This document shows, one piece after another, positions 1-10,445 of a stretch of 64,000 nucleotides of DNA (position 1 is the first letter of the stretch; each line of letters begins with the position of its first letter). The position numbers and the translations under genes are program-made. The stretch comes from Collybia mongolica (lineage: Eukaryota > Basidiomycota > Agaricomycetes > Agaricales > Clitocybaceae). The DNA lies in NCBI GenBank assembly GCA_013420905.1, contig JAAXNY010000001.1:4278001-4342000 (forward strand). Reading direction: 5' to 3'. The notes below the pieces were generated by a model, which worked only from the letters and a program-made list of their open reading frames with translations, had not been told where the DNA came from and ran no database searches.

Positions 1-201
1 CTAAATCGAACCTGTTGAGAGATCATTGGAAAGGGCTTTGGCTAGTACTATTCAAAGCTTAGTGCTTCTAAGCACTTGAACCCGAACTCAAAACAGGCGA
101 TTCCTACTGTTCGTGTGTTGATTGTTAGGTTTGGTGTGTGTGTGTGTGAGGGATTACATTACATAGCATCAGCGCACTTATAGCCCAGGAGCCCCCTTTC
201 A
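1..201 (+). repeat. 3' portion of a Ty3/gypsy LTR (entering from the left edge)
   Basis: The stretch matches the last ~200 bases of the LTRs ending at 1746, 14767 and 16547, including the same ending CCCTTTCA, with a few substitutions and a longer TG run near 131-149. The remainder lies outside the window, so it may be a solo LTR or the 3' LTR of another copy. It abuts host coding sequence at 202 and is therefore another insertion into the same gene as the neighbouring elements. Confidence 0.93.
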
Positions 202-530
202 GCGTTATCAAGGCATTGATAAATTTCGAGGGAACTTCCCAGCCTTCGAGTGGCATATCCCGAATGTAGCTCACAAGCTCTTCAGTATTGTCGCGTGCTT
301 TGTGAGTACGTTGGTGCTTGGCCAAAATATAATTATGATTGTGGAAAGCATCCACCAAACGCCATTTAACCTGGTCTGGGTAGCTGACAACTAAGACCCA
401 GAAAGCTCGAACGACCACTGCGTGGATTTCAATGGCATCTGTATCGTTGGCATGACATGCAGAGATACTCACTCTCCGTAGTGTGTTTAGATAAGGCTCT
501 ATGAGACCAGGATCATTTTCAGCTAGACGC
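202..530 (-). pseudogene. C-terminal fragment of the broken HeLo-like/TPR gene
   Basis: On the minus strand this segment is open throughout and reads QRLAENDPGLIEPYL from its right end, the usual consensus of a kinesin-light-chain-like TPR helix in fungal proteins. The other part of the gene ends at 18300 in GREALALY. Removing all inserted elements and one copy of each target duplication joins ALALY to QRLAENDP in frame, giving a normal TPR unit. After the TPR remnant comes a helical tail containing EELVSYIRDMPLEGW. The fragment then runs into an LTR at 201, so the true C-terminus is separated again or lost. Seen directly: open frame and in-frame join. Inferred: the gene is inactive in this genome copy. 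Confidence 0.8.
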
Positions 531-1042
531 TGATAGGGCCCGAAATTGTTTGCACTTATAAAGTCAACAAGTAAGGCTATTAGTGTCATTTCTAATAACC
601 AAGTAAGCAGTAATAAAGGATTAGAGTCGAGCTCCGAGACGGCTAATCAGAGTGAACTAGTCTAATGGATAATACACTATCAGTACAGAGGACTATGAGT
701 ACGGTCTATTATTAGTCCTATTCACCATGCCCGGTTACAACCTCGGTGTCTTAGTTCATAAGTAACCGTTGTAGTATGATATCATTAGTCCGGGGATCAT
801 CATTAATAGGAGAAGTAATTGTAAATTCGGGACTTGCACAACCCGATCCTAGTCAGGGGTACTTGGTGTTAACTACCGGAAGTGACGGGACACCGTGAAT
901 AGCAACCAGGACAATCAGGAGGAGTAAACGACAGTGCCGCGCTGTTTTAAATAACAGAGCGCGCGGTCGGGACTTGATAAGAGTTTAGCCAGCTCTTTCA
1001 ATATTTGATAAGTAACCAGTAAACGACATAATTGGCACGCAT

Positions 1043-1054
1043 GGCGCGCGCGCC
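1043..1054. promoter_or_regulatory. GC palindrome in U3 of the gypsy LTR
   Basis: GGCGCGCGCGCC is a perfect 12-bp palindrome about 100 bp upstream of the LTR TATA-like box. The 3' LTR repeats it, and the diverged solo LTR keeps a palindrome with both arms changed (GGTGCGCGCACC at 15844-15855). Position and persistence suggest a promoter-proximal binding site; the function is inference. Confidence 0.4.
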
Positions 1055-1155
1055 AAGTTGTAGTAGACGCATCAGTATTGAATACAGATTCTTGGCGCGC
1101 GGGAGCGCGGTTCCGTGTAAAATTTACAATTCCATATGATATTTAGTTTGTACAT

Positions 1156-1163
1156 TATAAATA
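1156..1163 (+). promoter_or_regulatory. TATA-like box of the gypsy LTR
   Basis: TATAAATA lies 591 bp before the LTR end in an AT-rich stretch, the only strong TATA-like word in the LTR. It is kept in all three full LTR copies. It probably drives the genomic RNA, with the R region beginning a few tens of bases downstream. Confidence 0.55.
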
Positions 1164-1333
1164 GACTGTAGATGAGTAGCGCTAAGGCAAGGAATCTTGC
1201 CCCCACTTCGCGCGACTATAGAGTATACAAATCACATTTGTTAAAACACTATTGCGTGCCCGAATTAAGGATCAGATTGCTTCAACGTGTCTTGATTGGA
1301 ATTGATTGGAGAACCACAGAATTAAAGAAACTT

Positions 1334-1477
1334 AGTTCACTTGGAACTTAGTACCGTATTGTCCGTTGGAATTACTAGGCACTTGGCCTTAGTGCACTTG
1401 GCACTGTATTGTTTGATAAGTCACTTGGACTTATAGATCCGCTTGGGATCACTAATAATTGAACGTACACTTGGTAC
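1334..1477 (+). repeat. Array of six small hairpins with a constant CACTTGG loop
   Basis: Six units of the form stem-CACTTGG-stem follow each other: agtt/aact (1334-1348), agg/cct (1377-1389), agtg/cact (1391-1405), ataagt/acttat (1416-1434), gatc/gatc with loop CGCTTGG (1436-1450) and gtac/gtac (1465-1477). The stems differ between units but stay complementary, whereas the loop is nearly constant. The array is downstream of the TATA-like box, so it would lie in the leader and probably also the 3' end of the genomic RNA. A role in packaging, dimerisation or translation is conceivable but unproven. Confidence 0.6.
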
Positions 1478-1748
1478 TCAGTCTATTGGATCGAGAGATA
1501 TTATAAATATACCTAGCAGGTTTTTGAACCTGTGTTGAAGCTTTTGTCTAAATCGAACCCGTCGAGAGATCATTGGAAAGGGCTTTGGCTAGTACTATTC
1601 AAAGCTTAGTGCTTCTAAGCACTTGAACCCGAACTCAAAACAGGCGATTCCTACTGTTCGTGTGTTGATTGTTAGGTTTGGTGTGTGTGTGAGAGAGATT
1701 ACATTTCATAGCATCAGCGCACTTATAGCCCAGGAGCCCCCTTTCATC

Positions 1749-1769
1749 TGGAGCCCACCGCGAGGGTTC
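1749..1769 (+). other. Primer binding site of the gypsy element
   Basis: Two bases after the 5' LTR the sequence begins TGGAGCCCACCGCGAGGG, starting with the TGG expected to pair with a tRNA CCA end and continuing as a GC-rich complement. I could not assign the tRNA; the spacing of the implied T arm is off by about one base from a standard tRNA. Confidence 0.65.
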
Positions 1770-2202
1770 AGAGTTTTTGAATAGTCTAAAGAGAGCATCT
1801 TTCTTTGAAAAATATTATACCAAGACGAGTAACGTCGTCTACAAATTGAAGTAGAGCGGAGAAAGTTTAGTCAATCTGTCTCAAGAGCCACGCCCACAAG
1901 CCAGCTCGTCAAACAGACTAACTAATCAGCCACTTGCAAGACAAGTAGCTACAAAAACGCGGCAGACTAAAAATTCGCAAAACGCTGGAGTAACAGAGTC
2001 GTTACCACCTCCTAGGCGAGCGCGCACACGAGGATCTTCACAACCAGCCTTTGGATCTTCAGGACCAAGGCAAGTATTTAGAACTCCAGAGCCCTTAGGA
2101 AACATATCGACTACTAGTAGACCAGTAGCGCGCGGAAGATCGTCTGTAGTAAACCCAGTAGCAAACCCGAACTCGTTAGCTACTCAGAACCGTTCAGTAA
2201 TC

Positions 2203-3714
2203 ATGACTGAACCCCCTCGTAAATATATGCCCCAACCAGGCGTCCGTGATGCACCAGTATTCAAAGGAAAAGAGCCCACGGGTTTAATCCGGTTTCTGGA
2301 GCGAATGGAGGTCCTATGGAAGGAGTGTAACATTACAAATGATGAAGAAAAGAAGTTAATGTTGGGAAAATACGCAGACCTACAATCAGAGAATGAGTGG
2401 AGGGCATTAGACCACTATAAGACAGGCACTTGGACGGATTTCAAGACAGAGTTGATCTCTAGTTATCCGGAAGCACTCGATCAAGTAGAAGGATCAGTAG
2501 CCAAGTTAGAGGCAGTGTGTCGCGCCAACCCACGTATTGGAGTAACCGATGAGGCCGCGCTGAAAAAGCTGAAGCGTGAATTCAAAGCAGAATCTATTAA
2601 ACTCTTGGGAGTTAGGCCACCTATTATCTCTAACCGTGAATTAGTTACCAAGTTCTTGGGATGTCTAGACGAAGTCTTCAGATCCCAAGTACAAGGAAGG
2701 CTAACCCTGCTAGGGAATAATCAGTCTAAAGCTACACAGGCAGGACAAGCCGTTGCTACAAACAACCGAGCAGATCCTAATACTATTGCCGAAGCCGCCG
2801 CGCTCGCGCGACGAAAAGGGGATCAGTACGATCTGGAGGAAGTTATAGCAACTGCAATCAGCATTTCTGAAGGTGTAGCCAACATGAATATTCCAGACAC
2901 AAATAGATCGTTTATAACGTCCGTAACAGCAACAGCAGCGCCCAAAATCAAAGTAGAGATGGATGAAATAAAACAACAAATAGTTAATTTGTTAGACCGT
3001 CTCCAAGTAAATGAGAAGAATACGAGGAGTGGATTCGAGGATGTAATGAAAGCGCTTCAACAAGCAACTGTTCAGAACCATGCCACGAATAGCACACCCC
3101 AGCAGCATCAGTATCAGAATCAGTACGGAAAGCCTAAAGAAGGACAACCGCAAAGACCAAATGCGTATAAATGTCACTACTGTTTTACACCCGGACACTT
3201 CATAATGGCCTGTCCCGAGAAACAGAAACATTTTGAGGAAGGGAAAATAAAAACCAACGCAAATGGAGGAGTATGCTTACCAGACGGATCATATATTCCA
3301 AGAGAACCAGAAACGGTATCATTGAAAGATAAAGTGGAACACTTCCATTCAAAGAAGGTAGCGGCCCTTTATTACGGAGATGTCACAGAAGGACCCGCTC
3401 CAGGAGTATTGTCCGTTATGCAGTCACATAATGCAGTAGACAATAGTAACGACATTGGAACCTTGAAAGCCATAATGGCACAAATGGCACAATTTCAAGC
3501 GCAACAAATGTTAGGACAACAGAGCGCGCAAACCGCGCTGCCAGTAGCACCTCAGATGCAGAAACAGGAATATATAAATAATAACTATAATCCTACGGCA
3601 AAGAGCGCGCCGAACCCTGACATAGTAGCCTTACAAGCACAAATGAGTACTTTATTAGGGCAGGTAGCAGAACTCAATAACCAAAACAAGGTTAAAGAGT
3701 CGGGTTTCAATTAG
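2203..3714 (+). CDS. gag: Gag polyprotein of the gypsy element
   Basis: Encodes 503 residues. The N-terminal two thirds has the helical, charged character of a Ty3-type capsid (FKGKEPTGLIRFLERMEVLW near the start), followed by a Gln-rich linker and one zinc knuckle CX2CX4HX4C (CHYCFTPGHFIMAC, about residue 325), the nucleic-acid-binding signature of gag. The C-terminal ~80 residues are rich in Gln and Met. No upstream in-frame ATG was seen although the frame stays open back to about 1853, so 2203 is the likely start. It ends at TAG 3712-3714, within a short overlap with the protease frame and directly after a GGGTTTC heptamer. The product would assemble virus-like particles in the cytoplasm. 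Confidence 0.9.
   Translation: MTEPPRKYMPQPGVRDAPVFKGKEPTGLIRFLERMEVLWKECNITNDEEKKLMLGKYADLQSENEWRALDHYKTGTWTDFKTELISSYPEALDQVEGSVAKLEAVCRANPRIGVTDEAALKKLKREFKAESIKLLGVRPPIISNRELVTKFLGCLDEVFRSQVQGRLTLLGNNQSKATQAGQAVATNNRADPNTIAEAAALARRKGDQYDLEEVIATAISISEGVANMNIPDTNRSFITSVTATAAPKIKVEMDEIKQQIVNLLDRLQVNEKNTRSGFEDVMKALQQATVQNHATNSTPQQHQYQNQYGKPKEGQPQRPNAYKCHYCFTPGHFIMACPEKQKHFEEGKIKTNANGGVCLPDGSYIPREPETVSLKDKVEHFHSKKVAALYYGDVTEGPAPGVLSVMQSHNAVDNSNDIGTLKAIMAQMAQFQAQQMLGQQSAQTALPVAPQMQKQEYINNNYNPTAKSAPNPDIVALQAQMSTLLGQVAELNNQNKVKESGFN
3702..3708 (+). promoter_or_regulatory. Candidate -1 frameshift slippery heptamer (gag/protease)
   Basis: G GGT TTC fits the X XXY YYZ slippery pattern exactly in the gag frame (codons GGT at 3703 and TTC at 3706). 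It is four bases before the gag stop and inside the overlap (3696-3714) with the protease frame, which is the -1 frame. Slipping here would fuse gag to the protease at Gly-Phe-Gln-Leu. I did not establish a downstream pseudoknot. Confidence 0.6.
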
Positions 3715-3719
3715 GTCCG

Positions 3720-4925
3720 ATGAAGGAGGCTAAGGAACACGCTAGACCTACGACTAGGTCGCGTTCCAAGAGACAGCCAGAGGACCGAAGTAAAAATAGA
3801 AATAGTCGTCAAGAAAGTAACAATTTAGAGAGTAGTCAGGATAGTAGTGAAGAGGAGTTGGTAGCGCCGTCTCCTAGTAAAAAGAAAGTAAAATTTGTTG
3901 AACCATCAGTAAAGTCCCCAGTACGAAAAGAATTACCCTACATCGATGTGCCCGTGGTACCCTACATACCCCGGAGAACGGAACGCAACCCTGAACCAGT
4001 TGATCCGCTACCTAATTTTAACACTAAGCGCGGTCCGACTTATGAAACTAAGTCCCCGATAGAAGTAAAATTAAAAGGTGGTGATATAATTGCTAAAGTG
4101 TTAGACAACCCTATCACATTGACCACGGGAGAGTTAATGGGCTCGTCAAAAACCATTAGAGATGGAATAAAGAATATTGTAACTGCCAGACGTAAGTCCC
4201 TTACCCAAAGGGACGCTAACTTGCAAATAAACGGAATAGATGAGGAAGACGTCTTACCCTTTGGAGGGGACTGGGAACTTGATGATAACTACTTACGGCA
4301 TGACGCGCTACCAGTAGAGTCAATCCCATTCCAGTCTTTCTTCATCTCAGAGTATGACCGCGGCGGAATACCTAAGGGATCTATAATATGCGGGGACCCA
4401 GTCCTACAGTATTTAGAATCTTTACCAGCCGGGGAAGAGCCCAAACAGTTGTATGTAGCAAAAGAATCGGCCTCTTTGCGCGCAGTATATCCAGTAATAA
4501 ATGGGGTAGGAACGGAGGAATCTTTATTAGATGGGGGATCCCAAATAGTATCAATGGCTAAACAAACGGCTTTAGACTTAGATATTTCATGGGATCCGGA
4601 CGTTGTCATACACATGCAGAGTGCTAATAAACAAGTGGAGAAAACAGCGGGATTAGCGCGCAATGTCCCTTTCTTGTTTAATGACATGGCCATCTACCTC
4701 CAAGTACATATTATAAATTCACCCGCATACAAAGTATTGCTCGGGAGACCGTTTGATACGCTCACGGAAAGTCAGATCAAAAATGCTCGGGACGGGGGAC
4801 AAGTAGTCACTATCACGGACCCTAACACGGGACGAAGGTGTACTATTCCTACCCATGCAAAGGGATCACCGCCTAAGCTGTTGAAAAGACAACCGGAGCA
4901 GGATTTTCGGCCTTCGATGAATTAA
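3720..4925 (+). CDS. Retropepsin-like aspartic protease of the gypsy element
   Basis: 401 residues from the first ATG; the frame is already open from 3696. The first ~100 residues are basic and serine-rich, probably a linker. The protease core is at about residues 250-350: the active-site loop reads [11 protein letters not shown], a D-G-G variant of the usual D-S/T-G, and the conserved end of the fold is VLLGRPF. One catalytic Asp per chain means it would act as a dimer to mature Gag-Pol. It lies -1 relative to gag and ends at 4925, overlapping the pol frame (open from about 4876, again -1). A separate ORF for protease is less common than a single pol ORF. Translation by frameshifting rather than the ATG at 3720 is inference. 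Confidence 0.85.
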   Translation: MKEAKEHARPTTRSRSKRQPEDRSKNRNSRQESNNLESSQDSSEEELVAPSPSKKKVKFVEPSVKSPVRKELPYIDVPVVPYIPRRTERNPEPVDPLPNFNTKRGPTYETKSPIEVKLKGGDIIAKVLDNPITLTTGELMGSSKTIRDGIKNIVTARRKSLTQRDANLQINGIDEEDVLPFGGDWELDDNYLRHDALPVESIPFQSFFISEYDRGGIPKGSIICGDPVLQYLESLPAGEEPKQLYVAKESASLRAVYPVINGVGTEESLLDGGSQIVSMAKQTALDLDISWDPDVVIHMQSANKQVEKTAGLARNVPFLFNDMAIYLQVHIINSPAYKVLLGRPFDTLTESQIKNARDGGQVVTITDPNTGRRCTIPTHAKGSPPKLLKRQPEQDFRPSMN

Positions 4926-7900
4926 TCCAAAGTGATCAAGGAGAGCTAGCCGTAGAAATTGCTGAAGATGAGGACGGGAACTTTATTATAACGGGTTATA
5001 GACACCCTACTGATAAGCGGAATTTTGGTCACAAAGAACTTAGAGATGTCTTTTTGTCTAGAAGTGATGTAAACATGAATAGTACAGTACCTGAACGCGA
5101 ATTACTAGCCACGTACTTGGCTTCCGTAGATGAGCGCGATGGACCAGTAATAAACTACGAGCAGAACAGTAGGGACCCAGCAAGCACACCCACTAGACCG
5201 CTGACATACGCTCAAGAACAGCCCATGATCAATAAAGCTTTAAGTAAATTAAAGCAGTGGCAAATTGGCACAAACGAGCGCGGTCTTGGAACGGCAACAA
5301 GTGAAAAGTGTAATATTGAGACCATGGATCAGCTAGTAGGAAAGAAGTATAAACCAGTACATTTGAAAACAAAACCAACACTGGCGGACCTGCCTGATAA
5401 ATTTAGAATTATCAGAGATATAAAGGGCGACCCTTTAGCAGCCCTACCAGTTCTAACGCCTAACCCACCTCCGTTTAAACCAACTGGGAGGTACACTGAG
5501 GAAAGGCGCGCGGAATTCCAAAGAGTACATGAAGAAGAAAGCTTCTTAAAACCTAAAGAGATGGATATAATCCACGACTTTATGTGCAAACATAATGATG
5601 GTTTTGCTTGGAATGATAGTGAGCGCGGTAGTTTTAAGAAGGAATATTTTCCTCCCATCGAAATACCAGTAGTCCCACATACGCCGTGGACAGAGAGGAA
5701 CATTAGAATCCCACCAGGAATCTATGAAGATGTTTGTAAAATCATCAAGACAAAAATTGATGCAGGAGTCTATGAGAGATCCAATTCATCATACAGGTCT
5801 AGATGGTTTACCGTATTAAAGAAAGGCCCAGGAAAGAAGCTTAGAATTGTACATAGTCTAGAACCACTGAATGCAGTCACAATAGCGCACTCGGGTCTAC
5901 CACCCGCTACCGAAGAACTAGCAGAACACTTCGCAGGGCGCGCTTGTGGCGGAATGATGGATCTATATGTAGGATACGATGAGAGGCCTTTAGCAGAAAC
6001 CTCGCGCGATCTAACCACGTTCCAAACACCATTTGGCGCGCTGAGATTAGTAACACTCCCTATGGGATGGACGAATTCTGTTCCAATATTTCATGACGAT
6101 GTCACGTACATCCTACAGGATGAGGTACCACATGTCACAATACCCTATATTGATGATGTACCCGTGCGCGGTCCAGCAACGCGTTACGAACTACCGGACG
6201 GAACAGAAGAAGAGCTACCTGGTGCTCCAGGTGTTAGGCGCTTCTTCTGGGAACATATGCAAAATGTAAATCGCGTCGTACAGAGAATGAAGTATTCTGG
6301 AGGAACATTTTCAGGATATAAGTCTATGTTATGCGCAAGTGAAATTCTAGTGGTAGGACATAGATGTACATATGAAGGACGGAAACCTACTACAGATAGA
6401 ATCGGTGTAGTTGAAAGATGGGGACCATGCAAAGATGTCAGTGAAGTACGCGCTTACATGGGAACTATTGGTGTATGCAGGAATTTCATTAAAGACTTCG
6501 CCCGTATAGGTCAACCAATTCAAAAGTTAACTAGGAGTAGTGAACCTTGGATATGGGGGCCTGAGCAAGAAGAAGCGCAGCAGCTATTATTAGACGCACT
6601 TAAAAATAGCCCCGCGCTCCGTCCAATTAATTACACCTGGAATACGCCAGTAGTACTGTCAGTAGATACGTCATGGAAAGCCGTAGGCTACTATATCTAC
6701 CAGGAAGACCCTGATATACCTGGAAGAAAGCACTATGCTAGATTTGACTCGATAACTCTGAATGAGCGCGAAGCGCGCTTCTCACAACCCAAACGAGAGC
6801 TATTCGGATTAATGAGAGTTCTAATGGCATGTTATTATTGGTTTATTGGAGTACGAAATTTGGTAGTGGAAACGGATGCAAAGTACATTAAGGGGATGTT
6901 ATCAAACCCAAGTTTAGGACCTAATGCAACGGTAAATAGGTGGATCGATAGGATACTTATGTTCCACTTTACTTTGGTTCATAAAGCTGGTAAAGGCTTT
7001 GGCCCAGACGGTCTGTCAAGACGCGACGCGCGGCTAGGGGATCCTGTCTACCCGGACCCAGACGATGGTTACGACGAACCCTCAGGTCCTTTAAGGTTTA
7101 TCAACCCAACGGAAGGATTGGATGACCCTTTGGAACTGTCAGACTTTAAAGAGGAGATCGACACGCGCGGCGGATATCTATTCCAACTTGCAAAGGAAAT
7201 CTCTGATTTTGAAGTGGAAGTAAACAATGCCTGGGCTGGTGAAGCAGCATTTATCGGAGAAGTAAAACAGCACTTAGGTTTAGGACGGTTCGGTATTCAA
7301 AGAGAAGCTTATCTAAAGCAACTTGTAAATACTACTGTCATACCCAATGAAAAGTTTAAATACGACCCTAATGTAAGGGAAGTATATGATGAGTCTAAAC
7401 GGACACCTACGGCACAGGAACAGGATAAAAACCTACCTTTAATAAAAGAATGGTTAAAAAGACCACAAAAGAGACCAAAAGGAATGACAGATCGCGCCTA
7501 CCTAAAGTTTGCAAGGCAGGCGTCTAATTTCTTTTTGGATCCAGAAGGCAGGATGTATAGGAAAAATATCGATAGCGCGCACCAGCTTGTTGTTGATAAA
7601 AATCACCGAACATATATGATGAAGGCGTCTCACGATTCTGTTGGACATAGGGGTTTCTATGCAACAAAATCTTTAATAGATAAAAGATTTTGGTGGCCAG
7701 AAATGGAACGCGATGTATCATGGTATGTGAAGTCATGTCACATCTGTCAGACAAGGCTTTTAACTTTGTTGAGAATCCCTCCTGTTATAACCCACACACC
7801 GTCTATATTCCAAGTATTGCATGCGGACACCATGTATATGAGCCCATCGTCTAACGGTTATAAATACATTGTCCAAGGAAGATGTGCGCTGTCTTCATGG

Positions 7901-8920
7901 ATGGAAGGCGCGCCCCTCAAATCTGAGGACGGCAAGACCTTGGGAAGGTGGCTGTTCGAAGAAGTAATTTGTAGATGGGGTTCTCTAACGGAAATTGTAA
8001 CGGATAATGGTCCTGCCTTTGTCGCAGCCAAAGCGTGGCTGGAATCCAAGTATGGTATTACAGGAATAAGTATATCACCATACAATTCCAAAGGAAATGG
8101 GATCGCCGAGCGCGCACATTGGGATGTGCGTCAAGCTGTCTTCAAAGCTACAGGTGGTGATGTAAAGAAGTGGTACTACTTCTTCCACCATGTAATGTGG
8201 GCTGACAGGATTACTATACGGAGAGGGACGGGTTGCTCCCCCTATTTTATGATTACGGGCGCGCACCCAACCTTACCGTTAGATATCATTGAAGCCACTT
8301 GGTTAGTAAAGTTACCAGGAAAAATATTGACTACAGAGGAACTCATTGGGTTTAGAGCGCAGGCTCTAGCTAAGCACGTCCAGCATGTGGCCGATATGAG
8401 GAAACATATCAATATAGAAAAACGAAGGAGACTATTACAGTATGAGAAGGATCACAGCGCAACCATCAGAGACTATGATTTCAAACCAGGAAGTTTAGTA
8501 CTAGTTAGAAATACCGAGGTCGAAAGTTCGCTCGATAAAAAGCTGAAGCCACGGTACCTGGGACCAATGATAGTCCTGAGACGAAACCGCGGGGGAGCCT
8601 ATATTGTTTGTGAAATGGATGGATCGGTGTGGCAACATAAAGTGGGGGCGTTTAGGGTTATTCCCTATTTTGCTAGGAGTACAATTGAACTGCCGGATAA
8701 TCTGCAAGATCTAATAGACATCTCTAGCGAAACATTAAATGCTTTAGTGGAATCGAAAGATCCCGCTAATAGACAAGTTTATAAGGAGCGTGACTATACC
8801 TTTGACAGAGTCCAATTGGATCAGTCCGATTCAGAGTCAAGCTCTAGTGAAAACACTGAAGAGGGGATAGCGCCGGCGCTACCACAAACTACTATGTCAC
8901 ACCGGAAGTTGCATAAGTGA
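4876..8920 (+). CDS. pol: Pol: reverse transcriptase, RNase H and integrase of the gypsy element
   Basis: The frame opens at about 4876 and its first in-frame ATG is 5075, so the true beginning probably depends on frameshifting or reinitiation from the protease ORF. Domains in order: reverse transcriptase with catalytic IPYIDD (nt ~6147) and the upstream [13 protein letters not shown] block; RNase H with [17 protein letters not shown], a KRELFGL acidic block and ETDAKYI; integrase zinc finger H-X-H...C-X2-C ending CHICQ (nt ~7570-7750); DDE core with [14 protein letters not shown] and [10 protein letters not shown]; then a GPY/F-like module ending in [11 protein letters not shown]...GAYIV. 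No chromodomain is evident. All catalytic acids I could locate are present and there is no internal stop, so the enzyme may be active. Confidence 0.93.
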
Positions 8921-9067
8921 TAAATCAGTATGAAAAACAGAAGCAGTAAAGACAGTGTAAGCAACGAAGCTAAGTAGTAAGGACAGTGTTAAACCGAGTA
9001 AAGACAGTAATACAAAGGAGCGTGGGGAGGGACACCATAACTAAGGAGGAAGTTAATTGGACTACCC

Positions 9068-10445
9068 TCAAGCAGATATGAAGTCGTCTTCAACCTCGGG
9101 CAAGGGCACATCAGCCGGAGCTACCTCCTCTTTATCATTGTCATCCTGGTCATAGACTTCGGTAGCGCTTGCAGTGGCAGCCTCGTCAGAGCCTCCCTCC
9201 AGAGCGGCCTCGTTCATTAGACCGTTGAGGCAAGTAACCTCGTCCATAGTGGCGTCACGACGCTTCAATAAGAAGGACACTGTATGACTGATCTCCTCCA
9301 ACTCAGCGCGGTAGTTTAAAAGCATCCTACCAAGGGCTTGCTTGGTGTGTGACAAGGGATCGCCCGCGTCAGCAATCAAGCGCGCCCGCGCTAAGACTAC
9401 ATCGTGCTCCTTGGAGGGACGGAAGTCAATAAAGACATGAGTATCTGATACACAGTCAGTATAAAAATAGAACCATCTATTATTAGAAAACGTACCCTCA
9501 GCAGATGCCTTTGGATCTTCATCCGGGGTGTCCTGCCTCGTACGCTTTTTGGGACGAAGAGTGCTGCCGCGGTTGAGCTCGGAACGCTTACCGTCCTGTA
9601 GGAATAAGAAACAAAGTAATAGACAGAGCAAAAACAAGAATGGGTACCTTGATGGCAGCCTTTTCAGCCTTAGTCCTTTTGACACGGGGAACCTTAATGT
9701 TCTCCTTCTCCTTGCGACTACGGGTGATTGGTCCTTCACTAAGGAGACGACTAGTCACTGGCCCTGAGACAGTAGCGCTAGCCGTAGCGCCGGAATCAAT
9801 GACCATATTCTTGAGTAAAGAAGAGACGCCATTGAGTATGTCGCGCACTGACAGCGCGGTAGCTAAAAAGAAACATACCGAGTCAGTACCAGACATTTCA
9901 ATGTCACCGTCATATTCACCGCCAGCAATGACCTCGCCTGGAATAGCGGGACTATCCGCATCACCACCAGTAGCAGGGACCTAGTACCAGAAAATCATGG
10001 TTTAAGAACAGTACAGTGCAAGATAAGGTAAAAAGCACGCACCGCGGTTTGAGACAGGTGCTCGGTGCGGACCTTTTCACGGTGACGGTGAATAGCAGCA
10101 GTAAGAGTCACAATGTTGCGGTAGACGGGCTCTTGAAGTAACTCGGGGTATACATGTTGTAGTCCCTGGAATGCTTTACGGACGCCAAAGATAACATTCT
10201 GCCAGGACCGCTCCGTCAAAACCATTTTGGACTCAGTCAGGAGTAGCTGTAAATTGTAAAAGTTGTTACGATAACGGCGTATATAAGTTAATTGGTAAAA
10301 AGTGTACTGCGGTTTCGCCTAACTTCCGGACGCTGACCCTTTGTTCAACAAGGGTGTCCATCGATAAACGAGCTTGAAAGGTGTGCCACTGAGCTTGGAC
10401 CATCTTGAAGTTCTCGATGTCTTGATAGTTGGGGGGGCTAGTCAT
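9068..10445 (-). CDS. Antisense cargo gene B of the gypsy element, spliced, unknown function
   Basis: I read six exons: 10445-10308, 10246-10043, 9980-9879, 9809-9648, 9595-9496 and 9444-9068. Every junction has GT...AG borders and the phases agree throughout, giving about 360 residues from MTSPPNYQDIENF to DDFISA. The protein starts with a helical segment, has a basic middle block rich in Lys/Arg (RSRKEKENIKVPRVKRTKAEKA followed by PKKRTRQD, possible nuclear localisation signals), a helical region around KQALGRMLLNYRAELEEI, and a very acidic C-terminus. I recognise no enzyme domain. It lies head-to-tail behind gene A on the same strand, with ~700 bp between them. A nuclear, DNA- or chromatin-associated role is inference from composition only. 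Confidence 0.75.

Larger units (their letters stand above)
531..1746 (+). repeat. 5' LTR of the gypsy element
   Basis: 1216 bp, beginning TGATAGGG and ending CCCTTTCA, the same length and apparently the same sequence as 13552-14767. It contains a GC-only palindrome (1043-1054), a TATA-like box (1156-1163), an array of small hairpins (1334-1477), a perfect AGTGCTT/AAGCACT hairpin near 1606-1621 and a short TG run near the 3' end. Confidence 0.95.

Noticed and set aside
131..149. TG microsatellite as a regulatory feature
   Set aside because: A variable-length dinucleotide run shared by all LTR copies; no evidence of function.
1749..1769. Naming the tRNA primer of the gypsy element
   Set aside because: The complement does not fit a standard tRNA 3' end without a one-base shift, so an assignment would be a guess.
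5054..5056. Start of pol at 5054
   Set aside because: The codon is TTG, and the frame continues upstream to about 4876; the first ATG in frame is 5075.
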